Assembly (NCBI GenBank): GCA_964564025.1 | Contig: CAZLZO010000007.1 | Span: 1-57,335, forward strand | Direction: 5' to 3' | Origin: DRYM01 sp964564025 | Lineage (GTDB): Archaea > Thermoproteota > Thermoprotei_A > EX4484-217-1 | Length of the DNA stretch: 57,335 bases | Shown here: positions 42,789 to 51,679 of the stretch, piece by piece | How positions within the stretch are numbered: the first letter of the stretch is position 1 | Layout of the letters: every line of letters begins with the position of its first letter | Made by a program: the position numbers and the translations under genes | Notes under the pieces: generated by a model | The model's database searches: none | The model's input: the letters and a program-made list of their open reading frames with translations, nothing else | What the model was told of the DNA's origin: nothing

Positions 42789-43842
42789 TCTCAAGCACCG
42801 TAATTAATGCTGTTATAGCTGATGCTGCAGCTAAATCTGTTGAAATAGTGACTCCAGGTGCTATATCAAGTATGAGTGTTGCAAATCTATATATACCTGA
42901 AGGTATTCCGATTCTAGAACCTATTAGGATATTTATTCTTTTATTCCTTTTATTTTCAAAAATCTCCTTAATACTGTCCTTAACCTTAATTATGGGTTCA
43001 CCTTCTGGTTCAAAAACTACTATAGGTTCCCTATACCTGTCTCTAACTAGTTGGTAAAGATCTTGAACATACACGGGTACTCTATGTACATTACGTCCAT
43101 AAGTTTTCTTCTGTATCTTAAACCTAGACTCTATACCTTCATAAACGCCTTTAACAAACGTAGCTAACTGATCCGCTGGTGTCATGCCTATTGGGGCTAC
43201 TATTAGCTCCTTAACCTCAAATGTTTGCGCCTCCCTCCCTATCCTAACACCCATATTGTATGCTGCATCAAGAGGCCCCAAGTAAGGCATTTGCACTAAA
43301 GCTATTCTTCTTAAATACTGAATTACAGGTTTTTTACCAGGCCTAAGTTTCTTATACTCCTCGTGGCCTGGTAGAATAGAAATTAGCGCGTACTCCCCTA
43401 TAATTTCGATGACAACTATTTTGTCGGGAAAGCTTAAGTTAACATTTGCTCCTGTAGCCTCCTTAATTGCTGCACCAGCTTTCACATTAACATCAATGCT
43501 TGTGAACTCATGTCTTCCTCTTCTAACTGTTCTTACAGCAAACGTTTCATTAGGGCTTATGTGTTCTTTAGCTATTTCTGATGAAGCTTTAGCTATTTCT
43601 TCAAGATCAGCTTTAACTACAGTAAGTGCAGGTATAACCTTCTCCGCTTCAGGTACTTCAGCCTTTATTTTCCTAGCATCGTCTAATGGATTCTCAGAAA
43701 ATACGAGAACTAAACCTAAGTAACCCTGAGGTCTAGGTTTAACTTTGACTTCGGAAAGTATTTCGAGAATTCTCGCAGCGGCAATGTTCTCTAATCCTAA
43801 AGGTGTTTTCACAATTATTGTTGGTTTATTCAATAATTTCAC
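42778..43842 (-). CDS. THUMP/SPOUT-type RNA methylase-like protein
   Basis: A 354-residue protein with a THUMP-like N-terminal half (SSEIAKEHISPNETFAVRTVRRGRHEFTS) and a C-terminal region with a glycine-rich IDVNVKAGAAIKEATGANVNLSFPD and VIPGHEEYKKLRPGKKP-like stretch and a SPOUT-like IGSRIGIPSGIYRFATLILDIAPGVTISTD. Archaeal proteins of this kind sit next to S3Ae. Substrate RNA is not known to me. GTG 43842 has GAGGA six bases upstream; TTG 43833 is an alternative. Confidence 0.72.
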   Translation of the reverse strand: MKLLNKPTIIVKTPLGLENIAAARILEILSEVKVKPRPQGYLGLVLVFSENPLDDARKIKAEVPEAEKVIPALTVVKADLEEIAKASSEIAKEHISPNETFAVRTVRRGRHEFTSIDVNVKAGAAIKEATGANVNLSFPDKIVVIEIIGEYALISILPGHEEYKKLRPGKKPVIQYLRRIALVQMPYLGPLDAAYNMGVRIGREAQTFEVKELIVAPIGMTPADQLATFVKGVYEGIESRFKIQKKTYGRNVHRVPVYVQDLYQLVRDRYREPIVVFEPEGEPIIKVKDSIKEIFENKRNKRINILIGSRIGIPSGIYRFATLILDIAPGVTISTDLAAASAITALITVLENEN

Positions 43843-43915
43843 CTAAATTCCTCTGGAGAAATAAAATTAAAACTTCAAGATAAAGAATGTGGTTGTTTAG
43901 GAGGAGAAATGATTT

Positions 43916-44605
43916 TTATGCTGCACTAGGTTCCTTAACAATGACTTCTTTAATTAACTCTTCAGCTTCTTTACCTTTAAGCATAAGCGGTGACACTACG
44001 GCTGCTGGTTTAGGTCCGGTTGGTGAAGGTACCGTCAAAAGTTTTGACTTATAGATTTCAACCTTCCTTATGGGATAAATTTTCTTTGCCTCATTGTATA
44101 TTTCAGACGCTAACTTTCCGAAAATCATTGCTTGAATTAACTCGTCAAAAGTCATTTCGGAAGCTCGTGTCTCAATAATTTCCTTCATTATTTTCCTTAT
44201 AGCTCTTTTCTGCGACGACTTACATCTGAAAGATGTTAGAACAACTGCTGTAATTCTTAATCCATAACCGTCCTTTGTTCGCACATTAAATATCCCCTGA
44301 ATTTTACTGCTTCTCCTCCTAACTATGCTTCTCATGTAGTCCCTAGCTAGCTCGTGGCCTTTAAACCTTGTAATGCACTTGTCACCCATAACCTTAATCA
44401 CTTGGAAGAATAAGTGAACATGCACTAAAGTGAAATCTCCTGTTAAATCATAAAGTGTTGTTTCAAGAACTCTACCAATAAGTTTTAGTGGATCATCTGC
44501 TGGCGTTGTTCCTAAAGGAACTTCTCCGAAAACAGGAGGTGCTACTATAGTGTACCATTTCTTCATCTTCCACCTATCTTTCACAGCAGCTCTGGGTGCA
44601 GGCAT
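43916..44605 (-). CDS. rps3ae: Small-subunit ribosomal protein S3Ae (eS1)
   Basis: A 229-residue small-subunit protein. KDRWKMKKWYTIVAPPVFGEVPLGTTPADDP at the N terminus and GKLASEIYNEAKKIYPIRKVEIYKSKLL near 165 are conserved. The last 10-20 residues are a flexible tail. Gene order S3Ae-Pcc1-RecJ-like-S15 is the archaeal norm. Confidence 0.96.
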   Translation of the reverse strand: MPAPRAAVKDRWKMKKWYTIVAPPVFGEVPLGTTPADDPLKLIGRVLETTLYDLTGDFTLVHVHLFFQVIKVMGDKCITRFKGHELARDYMRSIVRRRSSKIQGIFNVRTKDGYGLRITAVVLTSFRCKSSQKRAIRKIMKEIIETRASEMTFDELIQAMIFGKLASEIYNEAKKIYPIRKVEIYKSKLLTVPSPTGPKPAAVVSPLMLKGKEAEELIKEVIVKEPSAA

Positions 44606-44677
44606 TTTACCGAAGCACCTTTGTTCTTCCTAAGCTATTCCTTTTAACATAGATAAGTGGTATAAAAGAGTTACTTG

Positions 44678-44947
44678 TTATTCATCCTTCACTTTTTCAA
44701 AAAGATTCTCTAAAGACTTAATATGGGCTAAAATCTCGTCAGCCGTGTTTCTAATAGTACTAATGTTGTTAATGTTTTCGCCTGTAACATCGATTTTTAA
44801 AGTAAAAATGTTTTCATGAACCTTATCCACTATAACCATGTTCTCCTTTGTCAGTAGGTTATCTGGCCTTAGAGCTAAGGCAATAGACTTAGTTTTCTCT
44901 TTACTACTAAATTTAAGTTTAAGTATTAAAGTAACCTTTACAAGCAC
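44678..44947 (-). CDS. Pcc1-family protein (copy 2)
   Basis: An 89-residue Pcc1-like protein: VKVTLILKLKFSSKEKTKSIALALRPDNL, then a C-terminal helix NTADEILAHIKSLENLFEKV. The ALRPDN segment is the hallmark of the Pcc1 fold. It is distinct in sequence from the copy at 31027-31272, and lies beside S3Ae and the RecJ-like gene. A Pcc1 paralogue that blocks KEOPS dimerisation has been described in archaea, so this could be that paralogue or the true Pcc1. GTG start overlaps the RecJ-like stop region. Confidence 0.75.
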   Translation of the reverse strand: MLVKVTLILKLKFSSKEKTKSIALALRPDNLLTKENMVIVDKVHENIFTLKIDVTGENINNISTIRNTADEILAHIKSLENLFEKVKDE

Positions 44948-44948
44948 T

Positions 44949-46286
44949 TTAAACCTTCCTCAGCGAAGATATGATATCTCTTAAGTTAGAAAACAAGAAA
45001 CCTGCTTCCAACGGTTTCTCAGACTTCCTACTCAAAACCTCAATTGCTTTAGAAGCTCTTGCTAAAAACACTCTCTTAATCGTGAAGTACGTCATCAAGA
45101 AACCTTCCTTTCCTTCAAAAACTATTATATCCGATAAATCAGCATATCCCGACGTTAAAATTACCGATTCAAGCATATGGAACGCTCTGTATTCACTTAA
45201 ATAATTTGCTTTAACAACTTTTACTCTTCTCCCTCCAACATCGAACTCTCGCGAAGGCTCTCTTAATGCTTCTTCAAAACACTTACTCACATTCCTTAAA
45301 GTATCGTAGTATGATCTTATGTATGACTTAATTACCATGTCGAAATATTCCTTAATAAAAACTGACTTATGTAAACCTAAGTTTTCGGAAATCGCTGTAA
45401 GTTGTGCTGAAAACTCTAAAAGATCGTCTGAAAGATGTTGTAGCGGAGTTTTTAAGATATACATTTCTCCTATTAAGTCTTCAACTCTCCATGTGTTTGG
45501 AGCTAATTTATTAGCTAGTTTAAGTATACTTTCAATAATTCTCTTTATTGTAGAAGCCTCATGGTCAGCAAGTTTTGAGGAAAAATCTTCTATTCCAAAC
45601 TCTTTCACAAACTCCTTAGATGCATTTTCATTACTTGTTAAACCATATAGGTAAGGTATGAGAGATTCCGATAAAGCCTTATACAGAGGTTTTCTATGTA
45701 TTCCGAAAATTCTTACACCTTTGAACTCATCAATTATTTGCTTCGCTACAGCATCACTTATTAATGATTTTTCTAAGGGATCTTTAGGTATTTTGAAGAA
45801 GTTTGAAGATACAAGTGAAGCTAGCGTTAAGACGTAGTCTAAAGCGTCAAGTTTTTCTTTAAGAATTTTCCAAGTATAAATTGCTGATCCAGAATATTTT
45901 GTTGAACATACGATGTTAGCGTTTCCTTTACTCTTACTTAGGCCTTCAACACATAGCCCAAGTATTAATGCTTTTTTCACGTTTTTAGCTAGCTCATCAT
46001 AGCGTTTTTTAGATAAAGGTATACCTATGCTTATTAAGTTAAGGTTTTTAACACGCTCAACATCTATTGATGGCTCTAACCTCACAACTATTGGGGAATT
46101 AAACTCTATGAGCTTATGAATGAAGATAGAGGCTGAGAGAACATCAGGTACACTAGGATAAACATAAACTACTGTTTCCTCACCTGACGATATCATATTT
46201 AAGCTATAATCGATTATTTTGTCTAATTTACTGTCCTTCCCTGTCGATGTAAAAGTAAAGATGTCTACTGAGGATTTGTTAAGCAA
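44949..46286 (-). CDS. RecJ/Cdc45-like protein lacking DHH catalytic motifs
   Basis: The 445-residue protein occupies the S15-S3Ae slot where archaea encode the RecJ/GAN nuclease, a Cdc45 relative that joins MCM and GINS. The fold is suggested by the N-terminal SSGEETVVYVYPSVPDVLSASIFIHKLI, which aligns with motif I but has no HxDxDG, and by the length. I find no DHH, no Asp-rich motif II (DVERVKNLNLISIGIP instead) and no DHHA1 glycine motif. I therefore infer a catalytically dead, Cdc45-like subunit. Start is TTG with GGTGG eight bases upstream. Similarity is weak and rests mainly on position. Confidence 0.7.
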   Translation of the reverse strand: MLNKSSVDIFTFTSTGKDSKLDKIIDYSLNMISSGEETVVYVYPSVPDVLSASIFIHKLIEFNSPIVVRLEPSIDVERVKNLNLISIGIPLSKKRYDELAKNVKKALILGLCVEGLSKSKGNANIVCSTKYSGSAIYTWKILKEKLDALDYVLTLASLVSSNFFKIPKDPLEKSLISDAVAKQIIDEFKGVRIFGIHRKPLYKALSESLIPYLYGLTSNENASKEFVKEFGIEDFSSKLADHEASTIKRIIESILKLANKLAPNTWRVEDLIGEMYILKTPLQHLSDDLLEFSAQLTAISENLGLHKSVFIKEYFDMVIKSYIRSYYDTLRNVSKCFEEALREPSREFDVGGRRVKVVKANYLSEYRAFHMLESVILTSGYADLSDIIVFEGKEGFLMTYFTIKRVFLARASKAIEVLSRKSEKPLEAGFLFSNLRDIISSLRKV

Positions 46287-46336
46287 AAACTATTCCACCA
46301 TAGAATTAGAGGAAAGGACTTCTTAATAAAATGTTC

Positions 46337-46795
46337 TTAGAATGTCCTAGAAATGAGTAATCTAACTTTCTCCGGTTCATACTTCCAATCTTTAGGTAAC
46401 CTACCTATTCTTACATAGTATTTCACGAGTCTTCTAATTTTAGACTCTATTTCTTCTAAACCACGTTTTGAATGGTAATCTTTAGGGTGCTCCTCCAAAT
46501 GAGCTCTTAATTTTGCAGCTCTTTTCATAAGGTTGAAGAGGTCTTCAGGTATTTCAGGGGCTAATCCATGTTCCTCAAGAACCTTAGTTATTCCCTTTCC
46601 AAGAATAGGTTTAACAAACGGTATTCCATACTGGTCTCTTAGAATAATACCTATCATTGACGGTCCATAACCTTTTTTAGCAAGTTCAACTATTAATGCT
46701 TCTATTTCTTCAGAACTTAACCTAAGCCAGCGTGGAGGGCCTGCTCGAATGGGTCTTGTTGAATGCGATTTCCCCTTTTCCCTCTTCTTATTCAT
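46337..46795 (-). CDS. rps15: Small-subunit ribosomal protein S15
   Basis: A 152-residue archaeal S15 with the eukaryote-like N-terminal extension (KSHSTRPIRAGPPRWLRLSSEEIEALI) and the helix bundle containing LMKRAAKLRAHLEEHPKDYHSKRGLEEIESKIRRLVKYY. It binds the central 16S rRNA junction. ATG at 46795. It leads the S15-RecJ-like-Pcc1-S3Ae run. Confidence 0.96.
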   Translation of the reverse strand: MNKKREKGKSHSTRPIRAGPPRWLRLSSEEIEALIVELAKKGYGPSMIGIILRDQYGIPFVKPILGKGITKVLEEHGLAPEIPEDLFNLMKRAAKLRAHLEEHPKDYHSKRGLEEIESKIRRLVKYYVRIGRLPKDWKYEPEKVRLLISRTF

Positions 46796-46846
46796 ATTCT
46801 CTACCTACCCTCTAACTTACCCTCTTGCATCAAAGTGTAGTCTACT

Positions 46847-47410
46847 CTACCTTTTAAACTTATCTTGAATAAGCCATTCTCCAAGTTTCCTAAACGCTTT
46901 TGCCCTATGAGAGAACTTGTTTTTCTCACTAACGCTCATTTCGGCGAAGGTTTTAGTTTCACCTTTAGGTATAAATATGGGGTCAAATCCAAAACCTCCG
47001 CTACCCTTAGGCTTCATAGCTATAGTTCCCTCTACTATACCTTCGAAAAATATAATGTCTTTCTCGTCAATGTATCCTACAATAGACATGAATTTAGCGT
47101 ATCTATTAGAAACATTTTCCAATAATTTAAGTATTCCATGAAAACCTATAGTCTTGAAAACATAGTTTGAGTAAACCCCTGGAAAACCCTTTAAAGAGTC
47201 TATAAATAATCCAGCGTCTTCAACAACTAAAGGTTTCTTAATAATGTAGTAAAGGGATATTAGTGAGTATCTTACGACATCCCTTAAGTTATTAGCCTGT
47301 ATTTCTGGCTTATCCAAACTTACTTGTTCAACATCTATACCATACTCATTAAGTACATTTGTTACCTCAAGAAGCTTATGCTTATTTTTAGTGACGAAGA
47401 TTATTTTCAC
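46847..47410 (-). CDS. XTP/dITP diphosphatase
   Basis: The 187-residue enzyme removes deaminated purine nucleotides. FVTKNKHKLLEVTNVL at 5-20, VVEDAGLFIDSLKGFPGVYSNYV and GSGGFGFDPIFIPKG with SHRAKAFRKL near the end are all Ham1/RdgB signatures. It starts at GTG 47410 with a four-base overlap of the Bud32 gene. Confidence 0.94.
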   Translation of the reverse strand: MKIIFVTKNKHKLLEVTNVLNEYGIDVEQVSLDKPEIQANNLRDVVRYSLISLYYIIKKPLVVEDAGLFIDSLKGFPGVYSNYVFKTIGFHGILKLLENVSNRYAKFMSIVGYIDEKDIIFFEGIVEGTIAMKPKGSGGFGFDPIFIPKGETKTFAEMSVSEKNKFSHRAKAFRKLGEWLIQDKFKR

Positions 47411-48081
47411 TTCAACCTCCTCTCCTTAACATATCTGCCTCTACGCCTAATTTCAACTACCTTATTGTAAATTTTCTTTGCAGTTTTCTCACCAACTACG
47501 CTAATATAGCCTTCTAAAAGACTATTTTTTGATATTTCAACAATATCATAATGTGTACTTTCAATAGATCTAAACATTAAATGAAGATCTATAGCGAACT
47601 CCTCTATATCAGATGTTCTCTTTGATAAGCCAAAATCTATTATAAAGGGTATTTTTTCCTCAGTAACAATTATGTTTGATGTTGTAAAGTCACCATGAGC
47701 TATATTGTTTAAGTGAAGCTTCCCTAAAAGAACACCTACCTTGTAAAACATTTCCTCAATAAATTCGCTAGTAACACCTTTCCTAAGTTTTTTAGAGAAA
47801 ACATCTCCACCAATATACTCCATTATTATAGATGTCTCTGTAACATTATAGTTGAAAAGTGTAGGTGCATGAATACCGAATTTACGTGCGTAATATAGCA
47901 TTCTAGCTTCATTAATTGTTCTCTTAATCCTAAGGTTTATATCAAATTCCGGTGGCCTATAAGGCTTTGGAACCCTCTTCTTATAAACAATGGTGTAGCC
48001 AAGATACATTCCTTTGTATATGTGTGCTTCAGCCCCCTTACTTATAAGTTCAGTTATTTTTAAGCCTACTTCTTCATCCAA
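47407..48081 (-). CDS. bud32: KEOPS kinase Bud32
   Basis: A 224-residue small kinase. The glycine-like loop (ISKGAEAHIYKG), a Lys in VYKKRVPK, catalytic HGDFTTSNII near residue 137 and IDFGLSKR (DFG) near 157 are all present. Bud32 regulates Kae1 in t6A synthesis. It starts at TTG 48081 inside the 3' end of the Kae1 gene (16-base overlap) and is followed by the XTP diphosphatase. In many archaea Kae1 and Bud32 are fused; here they are separate. Confidence 0.94.
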   Translation of the reverse strand: MDEEVGLKITELISKGAEAHIYKGMYLGYTIVYKKRVPKPYRPPEFDINLRIKRTINEARMLYYARKFGIHAPTLFNYNVTETSIIMEYIGGDVFSKKLRKGVTSEFIEEMFYKVGVLLGKLHLNNIAHGDFTTSNIIVTEEKIPFIIDFGLSKRTSDIEEFAIDLHLMFRSIESTHYDIVEISKNSLLEGYISVVGEKTAKKIYNKVVEIRRRGRYVKERRLK

Positions 48082-49085
48082 GGAATATCTACCTCATCAA
48101 GTCTCCACCTTTGATTCACAAATGCTTTTTCAGGACTTATTGATATACCATGTCTATACAATAAAAGGCCAGTCCACGCTATCATGACTCCGTTGTCGCC
48201 AGCATATTTTTTAGGAGTTACGTGGAGTACCGCGCTGTGATCCCGTACCATTAATTTTAGCTTATTCTGAAGAACAGGGCTTGCACCAACGCCTCCCGTT
48301 AAAAGAACCTCTTTCTTCCTAGTATGGGCTAATGCTCTTTCGGCTGCTTCAACGAGCATATTATAAGCATTCTCTCGGAAACTTAAGCATATGTCTTCGA
48401 GCTTCTCTACTCCTTCTCTTACTTTCCTTAAAGCAGCTGTTAGTAAACCAGAATAGGAAAGATCCTCTCCTTTAACAACATAAGGTAGTTCAATTATTTT
48501 CCTACCTTTCTCAGCGCATAAATCAATTACATGCATACCTTTAACAACATAGGGTGGGGCTAGTCCAGTTTCTCTCGCAAAAACATCTAAACAGTTTCCT
48601 AACGCAATATCTAGTGTTTCCCCAAACACTCTATATCTTCCGCCTGAAAAGGCAGCTATCAAGGTGTTTCCTCCAGAAACATAAACTACCAATGGGTCTT
48701 TTGCTCCAGTAAGTAGCTTACCTATTTCAATATGGGCTACAGCGTGGTTTACCGGAATTAAAGGTTTAGAGTAATGTATAGCTAAAGCCCTGGCTATAAC
48801 TGCCCCAGCTCTTAAACACGGACCCAATCCCGGACCCAACGCTACAGCTATGGCATCTACTTCATGAATGCTTACTTTCGCTCGGCTAAGAGCCTCACTT
48901 ACAATGTCCGCAGCAACGTTAGAATGATGCTGTGCTGCTTCTCTAGGATGAATCCCACCTTTTTCTGGAACATAGGTATCTCTTACATCAGCCAAGATAT
49001 TACCGTAGTTATCAACTATACCGCATCCAAAGGTGTGGGCAGTAGACTCTATACCTAGCACTATAGTTTTGCTTTTAGATGACAT
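48066..49085 (-). CDS. kae1: KEOPS catalytic subunit Kae1 (t6A synthase)
   Basis: The 339-residue ASKHA-fold enzyme transfers the threonylcarbamoyl group to A37 of ANN-decoding tRNAs. IVLGIESTAHTFGCGIV at the start, the metal motif HAVAHIE near 117, VVYVSGGNTLIAAF and LLTGGVGASPVLQNKL are visible, as is AGDNGVMIAWTG. ATG 49085; upstream CTTATAAAA at 49135-49143 (minus) may be its promoter. Confidence 0.97.
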   Translation of the reverse strand: MSSKSKTIVLGIESTAHTFGCGIVDNYGNILADVRDTYVPEKGGIHPREAAQHHSNVAADIVSEALSRAKVSIHEVDAIAVALGPGLGPCLRAGAVIARALAIHYSKPLIPVNHAVAHIEIGKLLTGAKDPLVVYVSGGNTLIAAFSGGRYRVFGETLDIALGNCLDVFARETGLAPPYVVKGMHVIDLCAEKGRKIIELPYVVKGEDLSYSGLLTAALRKVREGVEKLEDICLSFRENAYNMLVEAAERALAHTRKKEVLLTGGVGASPVLQNKLKLMVRDHSAVLHVTPKKYAGDNGVMIAWTGLLLYRHGISISPEKAFVNQRWRLDEVDIPWMKK

Positions 49086-49134
49086 ATCTTAGATACCACT
49101 ACGTAGTTTCTTAAGTAGAATTGAAGTTGTAATG

Positions 49135-49143
49135 TTTTATAAG
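49135..49143 (-). promoter_or_regulatory. TATA box before Kae1
   Basis: CTTATAAAA on the minus strand lies 50 bases ahead of the Kae1 ATG, in the gap after S27ae, suggesting a separate promoter for the Kae1-Bud32-XTPase group. Confidence 0.45.
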
Positions 49144-49176
49144 GTGTTTTTCAGAGAAAACTTTAATGAAAAATAC

Positions 49177-49356
49177 TTATTTACGTTTCTTCTTTGCTGT
49201 AACAAATTCCGTGTAACCACATTTTCCACAATGCCATCTTTCAACAGGTTTTAAATGATGAGCCATAATGCTTCCACATCTTGGGCATCTTTTGTTTTTA
49301 AGTTTTATAGTGCCTTTCTCGTAATCATACTCGTAAAGTTTATGGACATACGCCAT
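49177..49356 (-). CDS. rps27ae: Small-subunit ribosomal protein S27ae
   Basis: A 59-residue zinc ribbon, with CPRCG at about 24-28 and CGKCG at about 43-47, between MAYVHKLYEYDYEKGTIKLK and EFVTAKKKRK. In eukaryotes it is fused to ubiquitin; here it is free. It follows S24e by five bases, the standard archaeal pair. Confidence 0.94.
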   Translation of the reverse strand: MAYVHKLYEYDYEKGTIKLKNKRCPRCGSIMAHHLKPVERWHCGKCGYTEFVTAKKKRK

Positions 49357-49361
49357 TTTAG

Positions 49362-49712
49362 TTACTCACCTTTCTCTTTTTTCTCAGGTTGGTTTCTACG
49401 AATAATATGTGGTGGTTCAAATTTTTTTGCTCTCTCAGGCGAAGAGTAAATGTGTATTATAGCTTCCGTTTCTGAAACTCCAAATTTTGTTTCAATCTTC
49501 CTAACATATACTTGGTCTATTGGTATGTTGAGTGCTTTCGCTATAGCTTCTCTTACAACATATCTTTTCGGCGTCCCTTTTCCCATATGGTATATTATTC
49601 CTTTAATTTCTCTTCTCTCAATGAGGGAATTCCATTTGTCTTCAACAATAATCATTTCGTAACCTTCACTTATCTTTACGGTCTTTACGTCTCCTGCTTT
49701 AGTGAGCGACAT
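49362..49712 (-). CDS. rps24e: Small-subunit ribosomal protein S24e
   Basis: A 116-residue protein with the core RREIKGIIYHMGKGTPKRYVVREAIAKAL and IDQVYVRKIETKFGVSETEAIIHIYSSPERAKK, typical of S24e. ATG 49712 is chosen because GTGGT lies seven bases upstream; ATG 49718 and GTG 49724 would add two or four residues. Co-transcribed with S27ae. Confidence 0.94.
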   Translation of the reverse strand: MSLTKAGDVKTVKISEGYEMIIVEDKWNSLIERREIKGIIYHMGKGTPKRYVVREAIAKALNIPIDQVYVRKIETKFGVSETEAIIHIYSSPERAKKFEPPHIIRRNQPEKKEKGE

Positions 49713-49800
49713 AGCCATTACCACACGGGTTTTTTACTTATAATTCACTATTTCGACTCTTAAATACATGAGTTATACTTATACTTTCTGTTCATTTCAG

Positions 49801-50352
49801 TTAACATTCGGACACTCTATGTAGGTCTCCTTCAAATTTCATTAGAATTTCTTTTGCACTTTCTTTAGAGTCCCTATTTACTAGAATAGCGACAACACCT
49901 ACTCCAGGTTGTCCGTAAAGCACGAGTGATCTCTCATACGCCTCAATAATTAATGGTAGAACAGCTAAATCTTCTTCGCCATTCACTTTTATTAAGGTTT
50001 TAACGGGGAGTTTAAGGAATTTCTTAATTGTACACCATAATTCTCTAGTTATTGTTCCTGGAGGATTACTTACTTCAACATAGACATTATAAAATTTGAA
50101 ATAGGGATAGGGGAAAATTATCTTTCTCCTAAAACTTCTTTCATCAATAACTGAAATGTCTGGGTAAATTGAGTTCATAAGCAAATATTGAGTTACAATA
50201 TCTCCTACTGTAATTATTTTTAATGGCTTATACTTTTGTATTAAGGCAACTATTTTTTCAATGGATTTCTCAGGTATTTGCTCTAAAAGTATTCCTAAAG
50301 GTTCTTTAAGTCTTTTCCTTAAGTAATGAGGGAGTTTAAGATGTATTGTCAA
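49801..50352 (-). CDS. GTP-dependent dephospho-CoA kinase (DUF359)
   Basis: The 183-residue protein has the DUF359 pattern ITVGDIVTQYLL near 47, VSNPPGTITRELW near 95, and VNGEEDLAVLPLIIEAY and YGQPGVGVV toward the C terminus. The family performs the last step of archaeal CoA synthesis using GTP. It sits in the usual place between S24e and Spt4, with a four-base overlap region near the Spt4 gene. Confidence 0.9.
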   Translation of the reverse strand: MTIHLKLPHYLRKRLKEPLGILLEQIPEKSIEKIVALIQKYKPLKIITVGDIVTQYLLMNSIYPDISVIDERSFRRKIIFPYPYFKFYNVYVEVSNPPGTITRELWCTIKKFLKLPVKTLIKVNGEEDLAVLPLIIEAYERSLVLYGQPGVGVVAILVNRDSKESAKEILMKFEGDLHRVSEC

Positions 50353-50354
50353 AA

Positions 50355-50561
50355 CTATCTTACCTTAATAGCATACATGTGTGGTTTATTTTTATCTATA
50401 AACTTAGCGGTTTTAGATTCCTTAGTAACTACTATAACTAAGCCTTCCCAATCATCACTAAATTCTCTTGAACCACAAACTGGACATTGCATTTCTTCAT
50501 GATGGACTAAGGCTCCACATTTTTTACATGCCTTAAAAGGCTTCCTCCTACGATAAGACAT
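50355..50561 (-). CDS. spt4: Transcription elongation factor Spt4
   Basis: A 68-residue zinc protein with CKKCGALV and CPVCGSREFS pairs (about 12-30) and the DDWEGLVIVV core strand. Spt4 pairs with Spt5 as an RNA polymerase processivity factor. It follows the RpoE gene by seven bases, a conserved archaeal arrangement. Confidence 0.95.
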   Translation of the reverse strand: MSYRRRKPFKACKKCGALVHHEEMQCPVCGSREFSDDWEGLVIVVTKESKTAKFIDKNKPHMYAIKVR

Positions 50562-50568
50562 TGTTTAG

Positions 50569-51156
50569 CTACCTCTTTTTAGGCTTCTTTTTCTCCTCCT
50601 TTTTACCATATATTCTCTCAAGATCCTCATTTATCCATTCCAGTTTTCCTAAGAAAGGCTGCCTCATCGTTGCACCTATTTTCATAACTTTGTTTGATAG
50701 AGACGCACTTACAGCAATAATACGGATCCTTACTAAATCTCCTTTTTCAAGTATTTTCTTAGTTTCTTTGCCTATGAGAGCTCCTCTCCTACTATCATAC
50801 ATGAGGACATCGTCAAGTATTTGTGATTTATGAGTTAAAGCGTCAAGAGGACCTAAGTTTACGAAGGCTCCAAAATCCGTTATTTCTACTACTTCCCCTT
50901 CCACAACCTCCTTTATTATAGGCTTAAACGTTAACATGCTAAATTCAGCATCATGATATGTGGCGCCATCACCATGTATGATGGTTCCTTCTTCAGAAAC
51001 ATCAACGTCAAAAACCGCAAGTATTAAGCCAAGTTCCTTATCTATTGTCCCCTCATATTTTTCTCTAAGAGATATAAGTGCTGCTTCGCTGAGTGGTCTA
51101 TCAAACATTTCAGGAGGTATTCTAACAATGTCGTAAACTCTGTAAACATAGTACAT
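50569..51156 (-). CDS. rpoE: RNA polymerase subunit Rpo7 (RpoE)
   Basis: The 195-residue stalk subunit has the N-terminal tip MYYVYRVYDIVRIPPEMF and an S1 domain GEVVEITDFGAFVNLGPLDALTHKSQI near 90-120. It partners Rpo4 to contact the transcript. The C-terminal tail is very basic. ATG start. Confidence 0.95.
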   Translation of the reverse strand: MYYVYRVYDIVRIPPEMFDRPLSEAALISLREKYEGTIDKELGLILAVFDVDVSEEGTIIHGDGATYHDAEFSMLTFKPIIKEVVEGEVVEITDFGAFVNLGPLDALTHKSQILDDVLMYDSRRGALIGKETKKILEKGDLVRIRIIAVSASLSNKVMKIGATMRQPFLGKLEWINEDLERIYGKKEEKKKPKKR

Positions 51157-51225
51157 TGAAATTCACCTATTAGTTACTCATTAACTATACTATTTTCTAC
51201 ACGCAAAGGTAACTTAGTAAGTACA

Positions 51226-51237
51226 CTTATATAAATA
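51226..51237 (-). promoter_or_regulatory. TATA box upstream of rpoE
   Basis: On the minus strand TATTTATATAAG precedes the RpoE ATG by 70 bases, leaving a leader of about 45 bases. Confidence 0.4.
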
Positions 51238-51241
51238 ATTT

Positions 51242-51679
51242 TTAATCGAAAACTCCTTCAACATAAATTCTTCCTTCCTTAATGTTTAACCTAGCAACAG
51301 GTACTCTTAGCAGCCGAGCTTTCCTACGTAATTCCCTATCATTAGTGAGAAGTATCGCTCCATAATCAATAGCTAAAGAAAGTAAGGCATCATCTATTTT
51401 ACTAAAACTTTGCTTCGTAGAAATAATTCTGACTCTATCCTTAATTAAATTAAGAATTAATGTTGCCTCTTTTCTTTCAATAAGTCTACCTTTGGTTCTT
51501 AAATTTTCGAGTTCCTTAATAACTAAATCAGGTAAGAGGACTTCAAATTTAGCTAATAAGGCTTCCCCTAATTTTTCAAATAAATCAATGTTGTGCCTTA
51601 CTGATTGAAGTAATACATTAGTGTCTACAATTACCTTATACTTTAATATTTTAGAACTCCCCAACCTATTAATCTCCAC
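51242..51679 (-). CDS. PIN-domain protein (Fcf1/Nob1-like)
   Basis: The 145-residue protein starts with KVIVDTNVLLQSVR (first Asp of the PIN active site), and later has ELENLRTKGR, KIDDALLSLAIDYGAILLTNDRELRRKA with the remaining acids. Archaeal PIN proteins between aIF2-gamma and RpoE resemble Fcf1/Utp24, the nuclease that matures small-subunit rRNA. Start GTG 51679 overlaps the aIF2-gamma gene by 37 bases; TTG 51664 is an alternative. Confidence 0.82.
   Translation of the reverse strand: MEINRLGSSKILKYKVIVDTNVLLQSVRHNIDLFEKLGEALLAKFEVLLPDLVIKELENLRTKGRLIERKEATLILNLIKDRVRIISTKQSFSKIDDALLSLAIDYGAILLTNDRELRRKARLLRVPVARLNIKEGRIYVEGVFD

Noticed and set aside
49255..49763. Three overlapping plus-strand frames of 64-83 codons
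   Set aside because: They are antisense to S27ae and S24e, which are clear ribosomal protein genes.
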